Shown: positions 16,946-26,655, counted from the stretch's first letter. The stretch: 47,021 nucleotides of DNA from Rathayibacter sp. SD072 (GCF_017355185.1 NZ_JADILJ010000027.1:1-47021), one strand, 5' to 3'. Made by a program: numbers and translations. Notes: generated from the sequence alone by a model not told the origin.

Positions 16946-17918
16946 CGCCGACGAGACGACCGGCGACCTCGCGCCGCAGGAGGGGCAGGAGTCCCTCCTT
17001 CCTGTCGGCTCCGACTCGGACCCGGCAGGGGTGCCCGCGTCGGAGGACGTTCCCGTCGAGGCTCTCGAGGGCTCCGTCGACACTGCCGATCCGGCTCCCG
17101 AGCGGGCGGAGGTGCCGGTGGACGACGCCGGCTCGGACGACGGACTCGCGGAGGCCCCCCAGGAGGTCGAGGCACTGGAGTCGGATGAGGTGTCTCAGCA
17201 GACCGAGGCACCGGAGTCGGAGGAGACCGAGCTGACCGCGACGGCCGGCGAGGAGGACGCCTCCGAGGAGCCGGAGCCGGACGCCTCGGCGGACGAGGCC
17301 GCGGACGACCTCGCCCCCGAGCCCGTGTACGAGCTCGATCCGGTGCTCGCGGCGTCGGAGGACCGGGCCCGCGAGGCGCTCGCCGACATCACTCCTGCGG
17401 ACACGATCGGGCCGCTGGTGGCGACGCTCGCTCAAGGCGAGCACGTCGTCTCGCTCCAGTTCGCCAACCTCATGCGCGGTTATCCCGGATGGCTCTGGAC
17501 CGCGACGCTCTCGCGCATCGACGAGACCGAGGACGTCAACGTGCTCGAGGTCGAGCTGCTGCCCGGTGAGGGCGCCGTCCTGGCTCCCGACTGGGTGCCG
17601 TGGACCGACCGCCTCGCCGATTACCGCGCTGCGCAGGACGCCGCCGGCGAGGAGCTCGAGGACGCGGAGGACGAGGACGCGGACGACGAGGACTCGGACG
17701 AGGAGGACGCCGATTCCGAGGACGAGTTCGACGACCAGGTCGTGCTCGACGACGACGAGGACGACTCGGACGACGACGACTCGGACGATGATGACGATGA
17801 CGACTCCGAAGACGACGACTCGGACGATGATGACGACGACGACTCCGAAGACGACGAGTCCGAGGACGAGGACTCCGAAGACGACGATGACGACGACCGG
17901 GACGACGACGACCGCTGA
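16938..17918 (+). CDS. DUF3027 protein with long acidic low-complexity tail
   Basis: 326 residues. An acidic N-terminal stretch (1-125) precedes the conserved DUF3027 core at about 128-230, including ALADITPADTIGPLV, FANLMRGYPGWLWTATL and APDWVPWTDRL. Residues about 237-326 are almost only Asp, Glu and Ser, with a 13-residue internal repeat encoded by a 39-bp tandem duplication. The start overlaps the cold-shock gene. The neighbourhood DUF3027-DUF2530-serC is recalled from other actinobacteria, including mycobacteria. Function unknown; the tail resembles acidic segments that mimic or repel nucleic acid (inference). Confidence 0.85.
   Translation: MPDADETTGDLAPQEGQESLLPVGSDSDPAGVPASEDVPVEALEGSVDTADPAPERAEVPVDDAGSDDGLAEAPQEVEALESDEVSQQTEAPESEETELTATAGEEDASEEPEPDASADEAADDLAPEPVYELDPVLAASEDRAREALADITPADTIGPLVATLAQGEHVVSLQFANLMRGYPGWLWTATLSRIDETEDVNVLEVELLPGEGAVLAPDWVPWTDRLADYRAAQDAAGEELEDAEDEDADDEDSDEEDADSEDEFDDQVVLDDDEDDSDDDDSDDDDDDDSEDDDSDDDDDDDSEDDESEDEDSEDDDDDDRDDDDR
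17781..17858 (+). repeat. 39-bp tandem repeat coding the acidic tail
   Basis: Two copies of a 39-bp unit (17781-17819 and 17820-17858) differ at two bases. Each codes Ser, seven Asp, Ser-Glu and further acids. It is the likely product of in-frame slippage. Confidence 0.85.
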
Positions 17919-17957
17919 GTCGGCGTCTCGGCCGCGCGCCGCGGGGGAGGGGCCGGC

Positions 17958-18815
17958 GTGATCAACTCCGACACGCTCGTCTCCTACCCCGACGGAGCCA
18001 CCGCCTCCGAGGGGGCGATCCTGCACCTGGAGGTGCGCGAGGACGGCCGCTGGGTCGTCGTCCTCGACGAGACGGCCGCGCATCCGGTCGATCCCACCTG
18101 GCCGGACCAGGGTGCCGATGTCGGCGCCCTCGTGGCGGAGGGCCTGCGCTACCGGCTCCTCGACTGCCGGATCGCGGCGTGGGACGGCAGTGCGCTGCAC
18201 CTCGGCGACCGCCTTCCCGTGCGCCTCGGGACCGAGGGCTGGAGCTTCGTCGTCGCGCACCTCGTCGCCGACGCGTCGGCGCTCGCCGAGGGTCAGCGGG
18301 TCCGCGTCGAGATCGACCCCGCCGAGCGGCGCTCGCTGTCGCGGGGTCACACCGCGTGCCACCTGGCGTCTCTCGCGCTCAACGCCGCCCTCGCCGGCTT
18401 CTGGAGCAAGCCGGTCCGCACCGACTCGCTCGGCAGCCCCGACTTCGATCAGGCGGCGATCACGACGTCCCTCATCCGGTCGTCCGGATCGACGGACGTC
18501 TACCGGCTGGGCAAGTCGCTGCGGCGCAGCGGCTTCGACACCGCCCGACTCCAGGAGGCGCTCCCCGACCTGACGGAGCGGATCGACGAGCTGCTCGCCG
18601 AGTGGATCGGCACCGACGCGGATGTGCGGATCGAGAGGGACGACGCGAGCCTGAGCGCGCGGCGCACCTGGCGGTGCGATCTGCCCGCCGGTGAGGCGTC
18701 GATCCCGTGCGGCGGGACGCACGTGGCCCGGCTGTCGGAACTCGGGAGCGTCACCGTGGAGCTCGCGATCGATCCGATCGAGGCGACGCTCACGATGGAG
18801 ACGGACGCCGGCTGA
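17958..18815 (+). CDS. AlaX-like standalone tRNA-editing domain protein
   Basis: 285 residues. The zinc-dependent editing site of the alanyl/threonyl-tRNA synthetase second additional domain is visible: HTACH (His131, His135) followed by CGGTH (Cys251, His255). The N-terminal beta-rich part (1-110) matches the barrel found before this domain. Free-standing AlaX proteins remove mischarged Ser or Gly from tRNA-Ala. No catalytic synthetase core is present. GTG 17958 is preceded by GGGGGAGGGG. It lies downstream of DUF3027 by 39 bp. The exact tRNA target is not shown by sequence. Confidence 0.82.
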   Translation: MINSDTLVSYPDGATASEGAILHLEVREDGRWVVVLDETAAHPVDPTWPDQGADVGALVAEGLRYRLLDCRIAAWDGSALHLGDRLPVRLGTEGWSFVVAHLVADASALAEGQRVRVEIDPAERRSLSRGHTACHLASLALNAALAGFWSKPVRTDSLGSPDFDQAAITTSLIRSSGSTDVYRLGKSLRRSGFDTARLQEALPDLTERIDELLAEWIGTDADVRIERDDASLSARRTWRCDLPAGEASIPCGGTHVARLSELGSVTVELAIDPIEATLTMETDAG

Positions 18816-18819
18816 CCCG

Positions 18820-19056
18820 TCAGCGGCGGTTGCGGCTGTAGAAGAGGCCGATCGTGCCGAGCACGAAGCCGATGACGACGGTCGACAGCACCAGGGGAGG
18901 GACGTCTCCTCCGATCGCGGACGCCACGAGCACGCCGATCAGCGCCGCCAGCCAGATCAGGCAGCCGACGAGCAGCGCCCGGGCGTCGTCGCTCGGGTAG
19001 GGCGGAGGACTCGGTCGGCGCTCCTCCTCGCGGAGCCACAGCCTCATCCTCCGCAC
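18820..19056 (-). CDS. DUF2530-like small membrane protein
   Basis: 78 residues: a basic N-terminus followed by two hydrophobic helices (about 28-48 and 53-72) and the C-terminal YSRNRR. I believe it is DUF2530, known beside serC and DUF3027 in actinobacteria. The GTG at 19056 is four bases after the serC stop, so it is probably the last gene of the serC transcript. An ATG three codons later is possible. Function unknown. Confidence 0.7.
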   Translation of the reverse strand: MRRMRLWLREEERRPSPPPYPSDDARALLVGCLIWLAALIGVLVASAIGGDVPPLVLSTVVIGFVLGTIGLFYSRNRR

Positions 19057-19060
19057 CCGC

Positions 19061-20182
<1,122 letters not shown>

Positions 20183-20185
20183 TTA

Positions 20186-20191
20186 ATACTA
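20186..20191 (-). promoter_or_regulatory. -10 box (TAGTAT) of serC
   Basis: TAGTAT on the minus strand followed by six bases and then the ATG of serC. Confidence 0.55.
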
Positions 20192-20304
20192 GGGTTCCCG
20201 GCTCGCCCCCTCCTTCGAGTGACGAAGGCCTGGTGCCGTACGCCTCGCGGATGTTGCGACACGGTGCCCAGTAAGGTTGAGCGCGCCGAGACGGGAAGGC
20301 TGAG

Positions 20305-20997
20305 ATGACGGATCTGATCGACACGACCGAGATGTACCTGCGGACCATTCTGGAGCTGGAGGAGGAGAACATCATCCCCCTCCGTGCTCGCATCTCGGAG
20401 CGTCTGAGCCACTCGGGACCGACCGTCTCGCAGACCGTCGGGCGCATGGAGCGCGACGGCCTCGTCGTCGTCTCGGGCGACCGCCACCTCGAGCTCACCT
20501 CCGACGGCCGCCGCAAGGCGATCCACGTCATGCGCAAGCACCGCCTCGCCGAGCGCCTCCTGCACGACGTCATCAAGCTCGACTGGGAGTTCGTGCACGA
20601 GGAGGCCTGCCGCTGGGAGCACGTCATGAGCGAGCAGGTCGAGCGCCGTCTCCTCGAAATGCTCGACCACCCGACGGAGTCGCCCTACGGCAACCCGATC
20701 CCCGGGCTCGACGAGCTGGGCGACAGCCCTGCCTCGCGCTTCGCGGACGGCGTGATCAGCCTGCCGCGCTTCGTCGCGGGCTCCGCCGAGCCCAAGCGCG
20801 GAGTCGTCCGACGCCTCGGCGAGCCGGCGCAGGTCGACCCGGAGCTGCTGCTGCAGCTCAAGCAGGCGGGCGTGATGCCGGGCGCCGAGGGCGAGTTCTC
20901 GGCGCTGAACGGCTACGTCCTGGTGCGCATCGACGGCGCGGAGGCGGGCATCGAGCTCCCCACCGAGGTCGCGGCGCACATCTTCCTCGTCGTCTGA
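20305..20997 (+). CDS. DtxR/IdeR-family metal-dependent repressor
   Basis: 230 residues. The N-terminal winged helix has RARISERLSHSGPTVSQTVG. The metal ligands fall exactly at DtxR/IdeR numbering: Met10, His79, Glu83, His98, Cys102, Glu105 and His106. A C-terminal SH3-like domain (about 150-230) ends LNGYVLVRIDG...IFLVV. It is expected to repress iron-uptake or manganese genes when metal-bound; the metal and regulon cannot be told from this window. Divergent from serC. A TAAGGT box near 20274 could be the -10. Confidence 0.93.
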   Translation: MTDLIDTTEMYLRTILELEEENIIPLRARISERLSHSGPTVSQTVGRMERDGLVVVSGDRHLELTSDGRRKAIHVMRKHRLAERLLHDVIKLDWEFVHEEACRWEHVMSEQVERRLLEMLDHPTESPYGNPIPGLDELGDSPASRFADGVISLPRFVAGSAEPKRGVVRRLGEPAQVDPELLLQLKQAGVMPGAEGEFSALNGYVLVRIDGAEAGIELPTEVAAHIFLVV

Positions 20998-21098
20998 CCG
21001 GTTCCGGATCGCGGGGTTCCTGACCGGACGCTGGACGGACTCCTAGTGCATCCCGGGTCCCGCCGTCGGCTGTCCCCAGGATCCGGTGCCGTCGAATG

Positions 21099-21114
21099 GT
21101 GACAAATCGGTAAC
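21099..21114 (+). promoter_or_regulatory. Possible MtrA box upstream of the NlpC/P60 gene
   Basis: GTGAC - 6 nt - GTAAC is a direct repeat with 11-bp period, resembling the MtrA response-regulator site (GTAAC repeats) known upstream of wall hydrolases in actinobacteria. A TACGCT -10-like box follows at 21122-21127. Confidence 0.45.
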
Positions 21115-21127
21115 GGTCGCTTACGCT

Positions 21128-21270
21128 CTGGGGAGCCCTGCATCCGAACCTCGGTTCCAGGGCGCGGAATCCGACGTCCCCCTGCCCGTCTCGGACCACC
21201 GTGAACATCGATGCTTCGTGCATGAGACGGGACAGCTGCCTGGGCTGACGGGACGCGGAGGTCCAACCCC
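21128..21270 (+). other. Long 5' leader of the NlpC/P60 gene, structure unassigned
   Basis: About 137 nt are expected between the likely transcription start and the TTG start. The stretch holds several short hairpins and the sequence CGGAATCCGAC. Peptidoglycan hydrolase genes in actinobacteria are often preceded by a c-di-AMP riboswitch, but I do not find its conserved 3' block. I call it only a structured leader. Confidence 0.3.
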
Positions 21271-22209
21271 TTGGCCGAGAACGACACCCCCGGAACCCCC
21301 GACCGGTACCGCTCCACCCACCCGAACAGCCCCCGCAGCACCGCCACCTTCGAGAACCAGCCGCCCGTCGTGCGCGCTCGGATCCACTCCGAGGCGCCGG
21401 TCGCCCGTCGTGCCGTCCCGACGGCTCCGGCGCGGCAGCGCGACGTGACCGACTTCGTGCCGTCGCCGGCCGGCACCCCGCGCAAGCACCGGGGCCGGAA
21501 GCTCGGCAAGGTCGCGATCGTCGGCTTCGCCGGCGCGCTGGTCGCCACCATGGCCCTGCCCGCCTACGCCTTCTCGCCGGGCACCGAGACCGACAGCCCC
21601 TTCGCCGCCTCGCAGGCCGACCTCCTCCGACAGGGCGACGCGCAGACCGTTGCGGTCGCCGGCAGCGTCGTGCAGAACGCGATCGCACGCGACGCGTTCT
21701 CGGCCGAGGCCGCTCCTCCGCCCCCGCCGCCCCCCGAGCCGGAGCCCGTGGTCGAGCCCGTCGTGGAGACGGACGACGTCGAGGAGGCCCGCGCCGAGAC
21801 GGCGGAGGAGTTCAACTCCTACGACGGCGCCTCCGCCGCGGAGCTCGCCGCGTCGGCTCCGACCACCGGGTACAGCCTGTCGGCCGTGTTCAACACCGCG
21901 ATGCAGTACCAGGGCGTGCCCTACGTCTTCGGCGGCGCGGACCCGAGCGGCTTCGACTGCTCCGGTCTGGTCATGTACGTGTTCGCGCAGTACGGCATCT
22001 CGATGCCGCACTCGGCCGCAGGCCAGGCCGCGATGGGCACCCGCATCCCGGAGTCCGAGGCGCAGCCCGGCGACCTGGTGATCATGCCCGGCCACGACGG
22101 CTTCTACGCGGGGAACGGCAACATCCTGCACGCGCCCTACGCCGGTGCGAGCGTCCGGGTGCAGCCGATCTGGACGTCGGACTACTACATCGTGCGCATC
22201 GCCGGCTGA
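21271..22209 (+). CDS. Exported NlpC/P60 peptidoglycan hydrolase
   Basis: 312 residues: a long basic, Pro-rich cytoplasmic N-terminus (1-75), a hydrophobic export segment (about 77-98, ending ALPAYAFS), a Pro/Glu linker with a run of prolines near 150-160, and a C40 peptidase domain (about 198-312). The catalytic Cys230 is in FDCSGLV, His275 in GDLVIMPGHDGFYAG and the third residue is His287 in ILHAPYAG. It should cleave stem peptides in the cell wall. TTG at 21271 is chosen because CGGAGG lies 7-8 bases upstream. Confidence 0.9.
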   Translation: MAENDTPGTPDRYRSTHPNSPRSTATFENQPPVVRARIHSEAPVARRAVPTAPARQRDVTDFVPSPAGTPRKHRGRKLGKVAIVGFAGALVATMALPAYAFSPGTETDSPFAASQADLLRQGDAQTVAVAGSVVQNAIARDAFSAEAAPPPPPPPEPEPVVEPVVETDDVEEARAETAEEFNSYDGASAAELAASAPTTGYSLSAVFNTAMQYQGVPYVFGGADPSGFDCSGLVMYVFAQYGISMPHSAAGQAAMGTRIPESEAQPGDLVIMPGHDGFYAGNGNILHAPYAGASVRVQPIWTSDYYIVRIAG

Positions 22210-22223
22210 CCGCCGGTCGCACT

Positions 22224-22262
22224 CGGACGAGCCCGCTCCCTCCCCGGGGGCGGGCTCGTCCG
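22224..22262 (+). terminator. Hairpin terminator after the NlpC/P60 gene
   Basis: CGGACGAGCCCG and CGGGCTCGTCCG form a perfect 12-bp stem shortly after the stop codon. Confidence 0.8.
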
Positions 22263-22336
22263 CGTTCCGGGCGTCATCGATGTGAAATGCGGATGACGAA
22301 TTCCGGCGAACCTCTGGTGTTTCGCGGGGGAAGGAA

Positions 22337-22342
22337 TACTCT
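22337..22342 (+). promoter_or_regulatory. Possible -10 box (TACTCT) of a non-coding transcript
   Basis: GGAATACTCT contains overlapping AATACT and TACTCT -10 candidates in a gene-free gap. No good -35 is visible. Confidence 0.35.
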
Positions 22343-22348
22343 GAACCC

Positions 22349-22579
22349 CACTCCGCTCGAACGGCGGAGCGGTTCGTCGAGGGACGGAGTGCCGGGATGG
22401 CCGAGCGGAACGGGCACCACGCTGTGGGGCTGCGTTCGCGCGTGCGGCGGACCGACTCGATCCGGGCGGGGATCCTCTCCGCGTCGGTGCACTCCTCCGA
22501 CACGCGGATACGTCACCACGACTCGACGCGGCGATCTGCCGCGGGCCCGAAGGGCGCCGTCATCACGACGGCGCCCTTC
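22349..22579 (+). ncRNA. Candidate small RNA or attenuated leader upstream of the HNH gene
   Basis: The gap 22210-22635 has no convincing gene. After the NlpC terminator and a -10-like box comes a G+C-rich segment with several potential stems: CTCCGC/GCGGAG near 22351-22369, CCCCAC pairing with a later GTGGGG, and GTGCC with GGGCAC. It ends at a 13-bp terminator (22549-22579), 56 bases before the HNH ATG. This fits either a free RNA of about 230 nt or a leader with transcription attenuation. A 79-codon reading frame (22397-22636) passes through and ends TGATG on the HNH start, but its composition is not protein-like. Identity unknown. Confidence 0.35.
22549..22579 (+). terminator. Strong hairpin terminator upstream of the HNH gene
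   Basis: GAAGGGCGCCGTC and GACGGCGCCCTTC form a perfect 13-bp stem with a 5-nt loop, followed by TTCG. It precedes rather than follows a recognised gene. Confidence 0.75.
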
Positions 22580-22635
22580 TTCGCGTTCTGGGCGATGCCG
22601 CGCGGCGACGGCCGAGGCACGTTCGGAGGTCACTG

Positions 22636-23133
22636 ATGCGCACCCTGGTTCTCAACGCCGGCTACGAGCCTCTCGCGGTCGTCTCGTTCAAGCGGGCGCT
22701 GGTCCTGCTGATGACCGAGAAGGCCACCGTCATCGAGGCCGACGAGGACAATCCGGTGCACGGTGCGGCCGGCGACTACGTCCGCCCGTCCGTGATCCTG
22801 CTCACGCGCTACGTGCGGATCCCGAGCTCGCGGACGGTGCCCGTGTCCCGCCGTGGCGTGCTGCGCCGGGACAACCACCGCTGCGGCTACTGCGGGACCC
22901 ACGCGAACACGATCGACCACATCCAGCCGAAGTCGCGCGGCGGGCGCGACACGTGGGAGAACCTCGTCGCCTGCTGCCACCGCTGCAACAACACCAAGAG
23001 CGACCGCACGCCGGCCGAGATGGGCTGGCACCTGCGGACGGTGCCCCGTGTGCCGCGGGCCGGATCCTGGCTCGTGCGCGGCGCGGAGCGCATGGAACCC
23101 GAGTGGAACGGCTACCTGGCTCCGGCAGCCTGA
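22636..23133 (+). CDS. HNH endonuclease family protein
   Basis: 165 residues. It begins MRTLVLNAGYEPLAVVSFKRA, the standard start of a widespread actinobacterial HNH family. The nuclease core spans about 75-130: zinc CxxC in CGYCG, TIDHIQPKSRGG (the catalytic His), NLVACCHRCNNTKSDRTP (Asn and the second CxxC). It should nick or cut DNA; its biological role is not established. GGAGG lies seven bases before the ATG. The gene stands downstream of a strong hairpin and upstream of the palindromic repeat. Confidence 0.9.
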   Translation: MRTLVLNAGYEPLAVVSFKRALVLLMTEKATVIEADEDNPVHGAAGDYVRPSVILLTRYVRIPSSRTVPVSRRGVLRRDNHRCGYCGTHANTIDHIQPKSRGGRDTWENLVACCHRCNNTKSDRTPAEMGWHLRTVPRVPRAGSWLVRGAERMEPEWNGYLAPAA

Positions 23134-23230
23134 GCCGCGAGATGCCACTTCGGTACGAGGTGACCGCAGAGTCGCCCACCGGAGTGACATCTCGCGGAAG
23201 CGTCGTCGGACCGGCCGACCGCTCTACCGG

Positions 23231-23330
23231 ACGCGGTGCGAGGGGCGGCTTCCGCAAGGCGGAGGAGGAAGCGATACCGGCGGTATCGCGCCCGACGACA
23301 ACGCCGCGGAAGGCGTCCCTCGCACCGCGT
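23231..23330. repeat. Third copy of the palindromic repeat: 50-bp core with locus-specific arms
   Basis: A 25-nt left arm (23231-23255) and 25-nt right arm (23306-23330) are complementary except for one G-T and one G-G. They enclose a 50-nt core (23256-23305) that is 48/50 identical to the reverse complement of the core at 4436-4485. The internal hairpin is GCGATACC / GGTATCGC with a 3-nt loop (23271-23289). The arms are unrelated to those at 4.4 kb. The right arm ends on the first base of the convergent phosphoketolase stop codon, so the element fills the end-to-end gap between two convergent genes, as at 4.4 kb. Confidence 0.85.
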
Positions 23331-25804
23331 CATTCGTTGTCGCCGCCCGTGGCGGTGCTGGCGTTGCCGGAGCGCTCGCCGGACCAGGTCCAGTTCGCGA
23401 CCTCGGGGAGGTCCTCGCCGAACTCGCGGGTGTAGGCGCGGGCGCGGAGGCGGGCGTCCTGCATCTCCTGGCGGAGGCCGGCGGCGCGGGAGCCGAGGCC
23501 GGGGGTGCGGTCGATGACGTCGATCACGAGCGAGTAGCGGTCGAGGTCGTTCAGCATCACCATGTCGAACGGAGTGGTGGTGGTGCCGTTCTCCTTGTAG
23601 CCGCGCACGTGCAGGTTCTGGTGGCCGGTCCGCTTGTAGGTCAGGCGGTGGATCAGCCACGGGTAGCCGTGGTACGCGAAGACGACGGGGCGGTCGGGAG
23701 TGAAGACCGCGTCGAACTCGCGGTCCGAGAGGCCGTGCGGGTGCTCGGACTCGGACATCAGGCGCATGAGGTCGACGACGTTGACGGTGCGGATCGCGAG
23801 GTCCGGCAGCTTCTCGCGCAGGATGCTCACCGCGGCGAGGGTCTCGAGGGTCGGGACGTCGCCCGCACAGGCGAGCACGACGTCCGGAGACTCGCCCTGA
23901 CGCTCGCTGCTGGCCCACTCGAGGATGCCCAGGCCGCGCGAGCAGTGCGCGACGGCCTCGTCCATCGTGAGCCACGCGGGGGCGGGCTGCTTGCCCGCGA
24001 CGACGACGTTGACGTAGTCGACGCTGCGGAGGCAGTGGTCGTAGACCGAGAGCAGCGTGTTGGCGTCGAAGGGCAGGTAGACGCGCACCACCTCCGGCTT
24101 CTTGTTGACGACGTGGTCGATGAAGCCCGGGTCCTGGTGGCTGAAGCCGTTGTGGTCCTGGCGCCAGACGTGGCTCGAGAGCAGGTAGTTCAGGCTCGCG
24201 ATGGGGCGGCGCCACTCGATCTCGCGCGTGCCGTTGAGCCACTTCGCGTGCTGGTTGAACATCGAGTCGATGATGTGGATGAAGGCCTCGTAGCAGGTGA
24301 AGAGTCCGTGCCGACCGGTGAGCAGGTACCCCTCGAGCCAGCCCTGGCACTGGTGCTCCGAGAGCACCTCCATGACCCGGCCCGCGCGGGCGAGGTGGTC
24401 GTCGAGCGGGCTGAGCTCGCCCTCCCACTGCTTGTCGGTGGCGGCGTAGACGCTCTGCAGGCGGTTGCTCGCGACCTCGTCGGGTCCGAAGATGCGGAAG
24501 TTGGTGGGGTTGGCGCGGATGACGTCGGCGAGCCACTCGCCGAGCACCTTCGTCGCCTCGGCGACCGTGCCGCCGGGGGACTCGACGACGACCTCGTAGC
24601 GGCGGAAGTCGGGCAGGTGGAGCGACTGGCGCAGGAGGCCGCCGTTCGCGTGCGGCGTGGCGCTCATCCGCAGCTCGCCCTCGGGAGCGAGCGAGCGCAC
24701 GCGCTCGGCGATGCCGCCGCTCTCGGTGAAGAGCTCCTCGGGGCGGTAGGAGCGGAGCCAGTCCTCGAGGAGGCGGGTGTGCTCCTCGGTGTCCCGCGCG
24801 TTGGCGAGCGGCACCTGGTGGGCGCGATACGTGCCCTCGACCTGGACTCCGTCGATCTCGGCGGGGCAGGTCCAGCCCTTCGGGGTCTTCAGGACGATCA
24901 TCGGCCAGGCCGGCCGCGTCAGGTCTCCGGTCGCGGCGCGCTCCTTGATGGCGGCGATGCGGTCCAGGACCGTGTCGAGGACCTCGGCGAAGCGCTCGTG
25001 CACGCGCATGGGGTCCTCGCCGTCGAAGCCGCCCTCGACGAGGAAGGGCTCGTGCCCGTAGCCGCGGAGCAGGCTCTCGAGCTCCTCGTACGGGATGCGG
25101 GCGAGGATCGTGGGGTTCGCGATCTTGTAGCCGTTGAGGTGCAGGATGGGCAGGACCACTCCGTCGGTCGCGGGGTTCACGAACTTGTTCGAGTGCCAGC
25201 TGGTGGCGAGCGGGCCGGTCTCGGCCTCGCCGTCGCCGACGACCGCGGCGACGAGCAGATCGGGGTTGTCGAAGGCGGCTCCGTAGGCGTGGCTGAGCGC
25301 GTAGCCGAGCTCGCCGCCCTCGTGGATGCTGCCGGGGGTCTCGGGAGCGGCGTGGCTGGGGATGCCGCCGGGGAAGCTGAACTGGCGGAAGAGGCGGCGC
25401 AGGCCGTCCTCGGTCTCGTCGATGTGCGAGTAGATCTCGCTGTAGGTGCCGTCGAGGTAGGCGTTGGCGACCATGCCCGGGCCGCCGTGGCCGGGTCCGG
25501 TGATGTAGAGGGTGGACTGCCGGCGCTCGCGGATCGCGCGGTTGAGGTGCGCGTAGATGAGGTTCAGCCCCGGAGTGGTGCCCCAGTGGCCGAGGAGGCG
25601 CGGCTTGATGTGGTCGCGGGTGAGCGGCCCGGCGAGCAGCGGGTTCGCGAGCAGGTAGATCTGACCGACGGCGAGGTAGTTGGCGGCGCGCCACCAGGCG
25701 TCGACGGTCTCGAGGGTCTCCTGCGTCAGCGGGGCGTCCGCGTCGCGGGCGGCCCAGGTGTGCTCGGAGGCGGAGGGGAGCGCGGTGATCGTGGATGCGG
25801 CCAT
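23330..25804 (-). CDS. xfp: Xylulose-5-phosphate/fructose-6-phosphate phosphoketolase
   Basis: 824 residues, the normal size. Family stretches include [34 protein letters not shown], the thiamine-diphosphate site [19 protein letters not shown], and [19 protein letters not shown] in the C-terminal half. The enzyme cleaves xylulose-5-P or fructose-6-P with phosphate to acetyl-phosphate plus glyceraldehyde-3-P or erythrose-4-P. No acetate kinase gene is adjacent. The ATG at 25804 starts the first conserved segment; no strong Shine-Dalgarno is seen. Substrate preference cannot be read from the sequence. Confidence 0.95.
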   Translation of the reverse strand: MAASTITALPSASEHTWAARDADAPLTQETLETVDAWWRAANYLAVGQIYLLANPLLAGPLTRDHIKPRLLGHWGTTPGLNLIYAHLNRAIRERRQSTLYITGPGHGGPGMVANAYLDGTYSEIYSHIDETEDGLRRLFRQFSFPGGIPSHAAPETPGSIHEGGELGYALSHAYGAAFDNPDLLVAAVVGDGEAETGPLATSWHSNKFVNPATDGVVLPILHLNGYKIANPTILARIPYEELESLLRGYGHEPFLVEGGFDGEDPMRVHERFAEVLDTVLDRIAAIKERAATGDLTRPAWPMIVLKTPKGWTCPAEIDGVQVEGTYRAHQVPLANARDTEEHTRLLEDWLRSYRPEELFTESGGIAERVRSLAPEGELRMSATPHANGGLLRQSLHLPDFRRYEVVVESPGGTVAEATKVLGEWLADVIRANPTNFRIFGPDEVASNRLQSVYAATDKQWEGELSPLDDHLARAGRVMEVLSEHQCQGWLEGYLLTGRHGLFTCYEAFIHIIDSMFNQHAKWLNGTREIEWRRPIASLNYLLSSHVWRQDHNGFSHQDPGFIDHVVNKKPEVVRVYLPFDANTLLSVYDHCLRSVDYVNVVVAGKQPAPAWLTMDEAVAHCSRGLGILEWASSERQGESPDVVLACAGDVPTLETLAAVSILREKLPDLAIRTVNVVDLMRLMSESEHPHGLSDREFDAVFTPDRPVVFAYHGYPWLIHRLTYKRTGHQNLHVRGYKENGTTTTPFDMVMLNDLDRYSLVIDVIDRTPGLGSRAAGLRQEMQDARLRARAYTREFGEDLPEVANWTWSGERSGNASTATGGDNE

Positions 25805-25896
25805 GACGCCACGCTCGCATCCGACCGCCCCGGGCGGTAGGGCCTTGCGGCGCTCGCGCTCGGGACGGTCGGATGCGGGGTGCTGCTCCGGTGCTC

Positions 25897-26655
25897 TCAG
25901 CCGCGGGGAGTGGCGCGGCGGAGGATCATCCAGCCGCTGAGGGCCGCGATCGCGGTGGGGGCGAGCAGCAGTGCGAATCCGCCGGTCGGGCCGACCGCTT
26001 GGAGGGCGAGCCACACCGAGTCCCACGTGCCCGTGAGGCTGATCACGGCGACGGTGGCGACGGCCACCGCGGCGAGGCCGATCCAGAAGACCGTCATGCC
26101 GACCGCTCGCCAGCGGACGTACACGGAGGCGGTGGCGGCTCCGACGAAGAAGAAGAACAGGAACAGGACGAAGACGCCGAAGGCGCGCTCGACCCAGGAG
26201 ATGCCGCCGAAGCCGACGACCCGGAACAGGATCCCGCCCATGCCCCAGCCGTTCGTCGCCGACTCGATCGCGGCCATGACCGTGTAGAGCACCGTCCAGC
26301 CGGCGGAGAGGAGGAGGAAGGTGAAAGCGCTGCCCCAGTAGAAGTCGCGCCGCGTGGAGCCGTAGCCCAGCGCCAGGCCGAAGGTGATGTTCACCGCCTG
26401 GATCGCGACGACGAGCATGTAGATGAAGATGAACGCGCCCGGTCCGGAGACCTGGACGCCGGATTCGCCGCCGGCGCTGTCGGCGCCGATCGTCCGCAGG
26501 ACGACCCAGAAGATCGCGAGGCTGCCGAGGAAGATCGCGGCGAGGATCCCGAGCGGCGTGTAGAGCAGCGTCGCGGGGTTGGCGAAGTGCAGGCGGACGA
26601 TGCGGAGCAGTCGGTCGGAGGTGCCGAGGTGCCGTACGGGGGCCGTGGTGGTCAT
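25897..26655 (-). CDS. ABC-2-type permease-like membrane protein
   Basis: 252 residues with about six hydrophobic helices (starting near 35, 78, 118, 163, 192 and 222). Its ATG overlaps the stop of the ATP-binding gene (ATGA), and it ends the GntR-ABC-permease operon. It is therefore the likely membrane partner of that ATPase. The family is diverse and no substrate is indicated; Ytr-type systems in Bacillus respond to wall-active antibiotics. Confidence 0.8.
   Translation of the reverse strand: MTTTAPVRHLGTSDRLLRIVRLHFANPATLLYTPLGILAAIFLGSLAIFWVVLRTIGADSAGGESGVQVSGPGAFIFIYMLVVAIQAVNITFGLALGYGSTRRDFYWGSAFTFLLLSAGWTVLYTVMAAIESATNGWGMGGILFRVVGFGGISWVERAFGVFVLFLFFFFVGAATASVYVRWRAVGMTVFWIGLAAVAVATVAVISLTGTWDSVWLALQAVGPTGGFALLLAPTAIAALSGWMILRRATPRG

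Noticed and set aside
21128-21270. c-di-AMP (ydaO-yuaA) riboswitch
   Set aside because: Position and CGGAATCCGAC are suggestive, but the conserved CAGCTCACCTCGCAGGCG-like block is absent; kept only as an unassigned leader.
22391-22470. tRNA-like 5' segment (GCCGGGATGGCCGAGCGG)
   Set aside because: The start resembles a Ser/Tyr-type tRNA, but no complementary acceptor 3' strand, no proper anticodon stem-loop and no T-loop are found.
22397-22636. 79-codon frame ending TGATG at the HNH start
   Set aside because: Runs through a perfect 13-bp terminator and has an atypical composition (many Arg/His/Ser); mentioned as a possible coupling frame but not called a gene.
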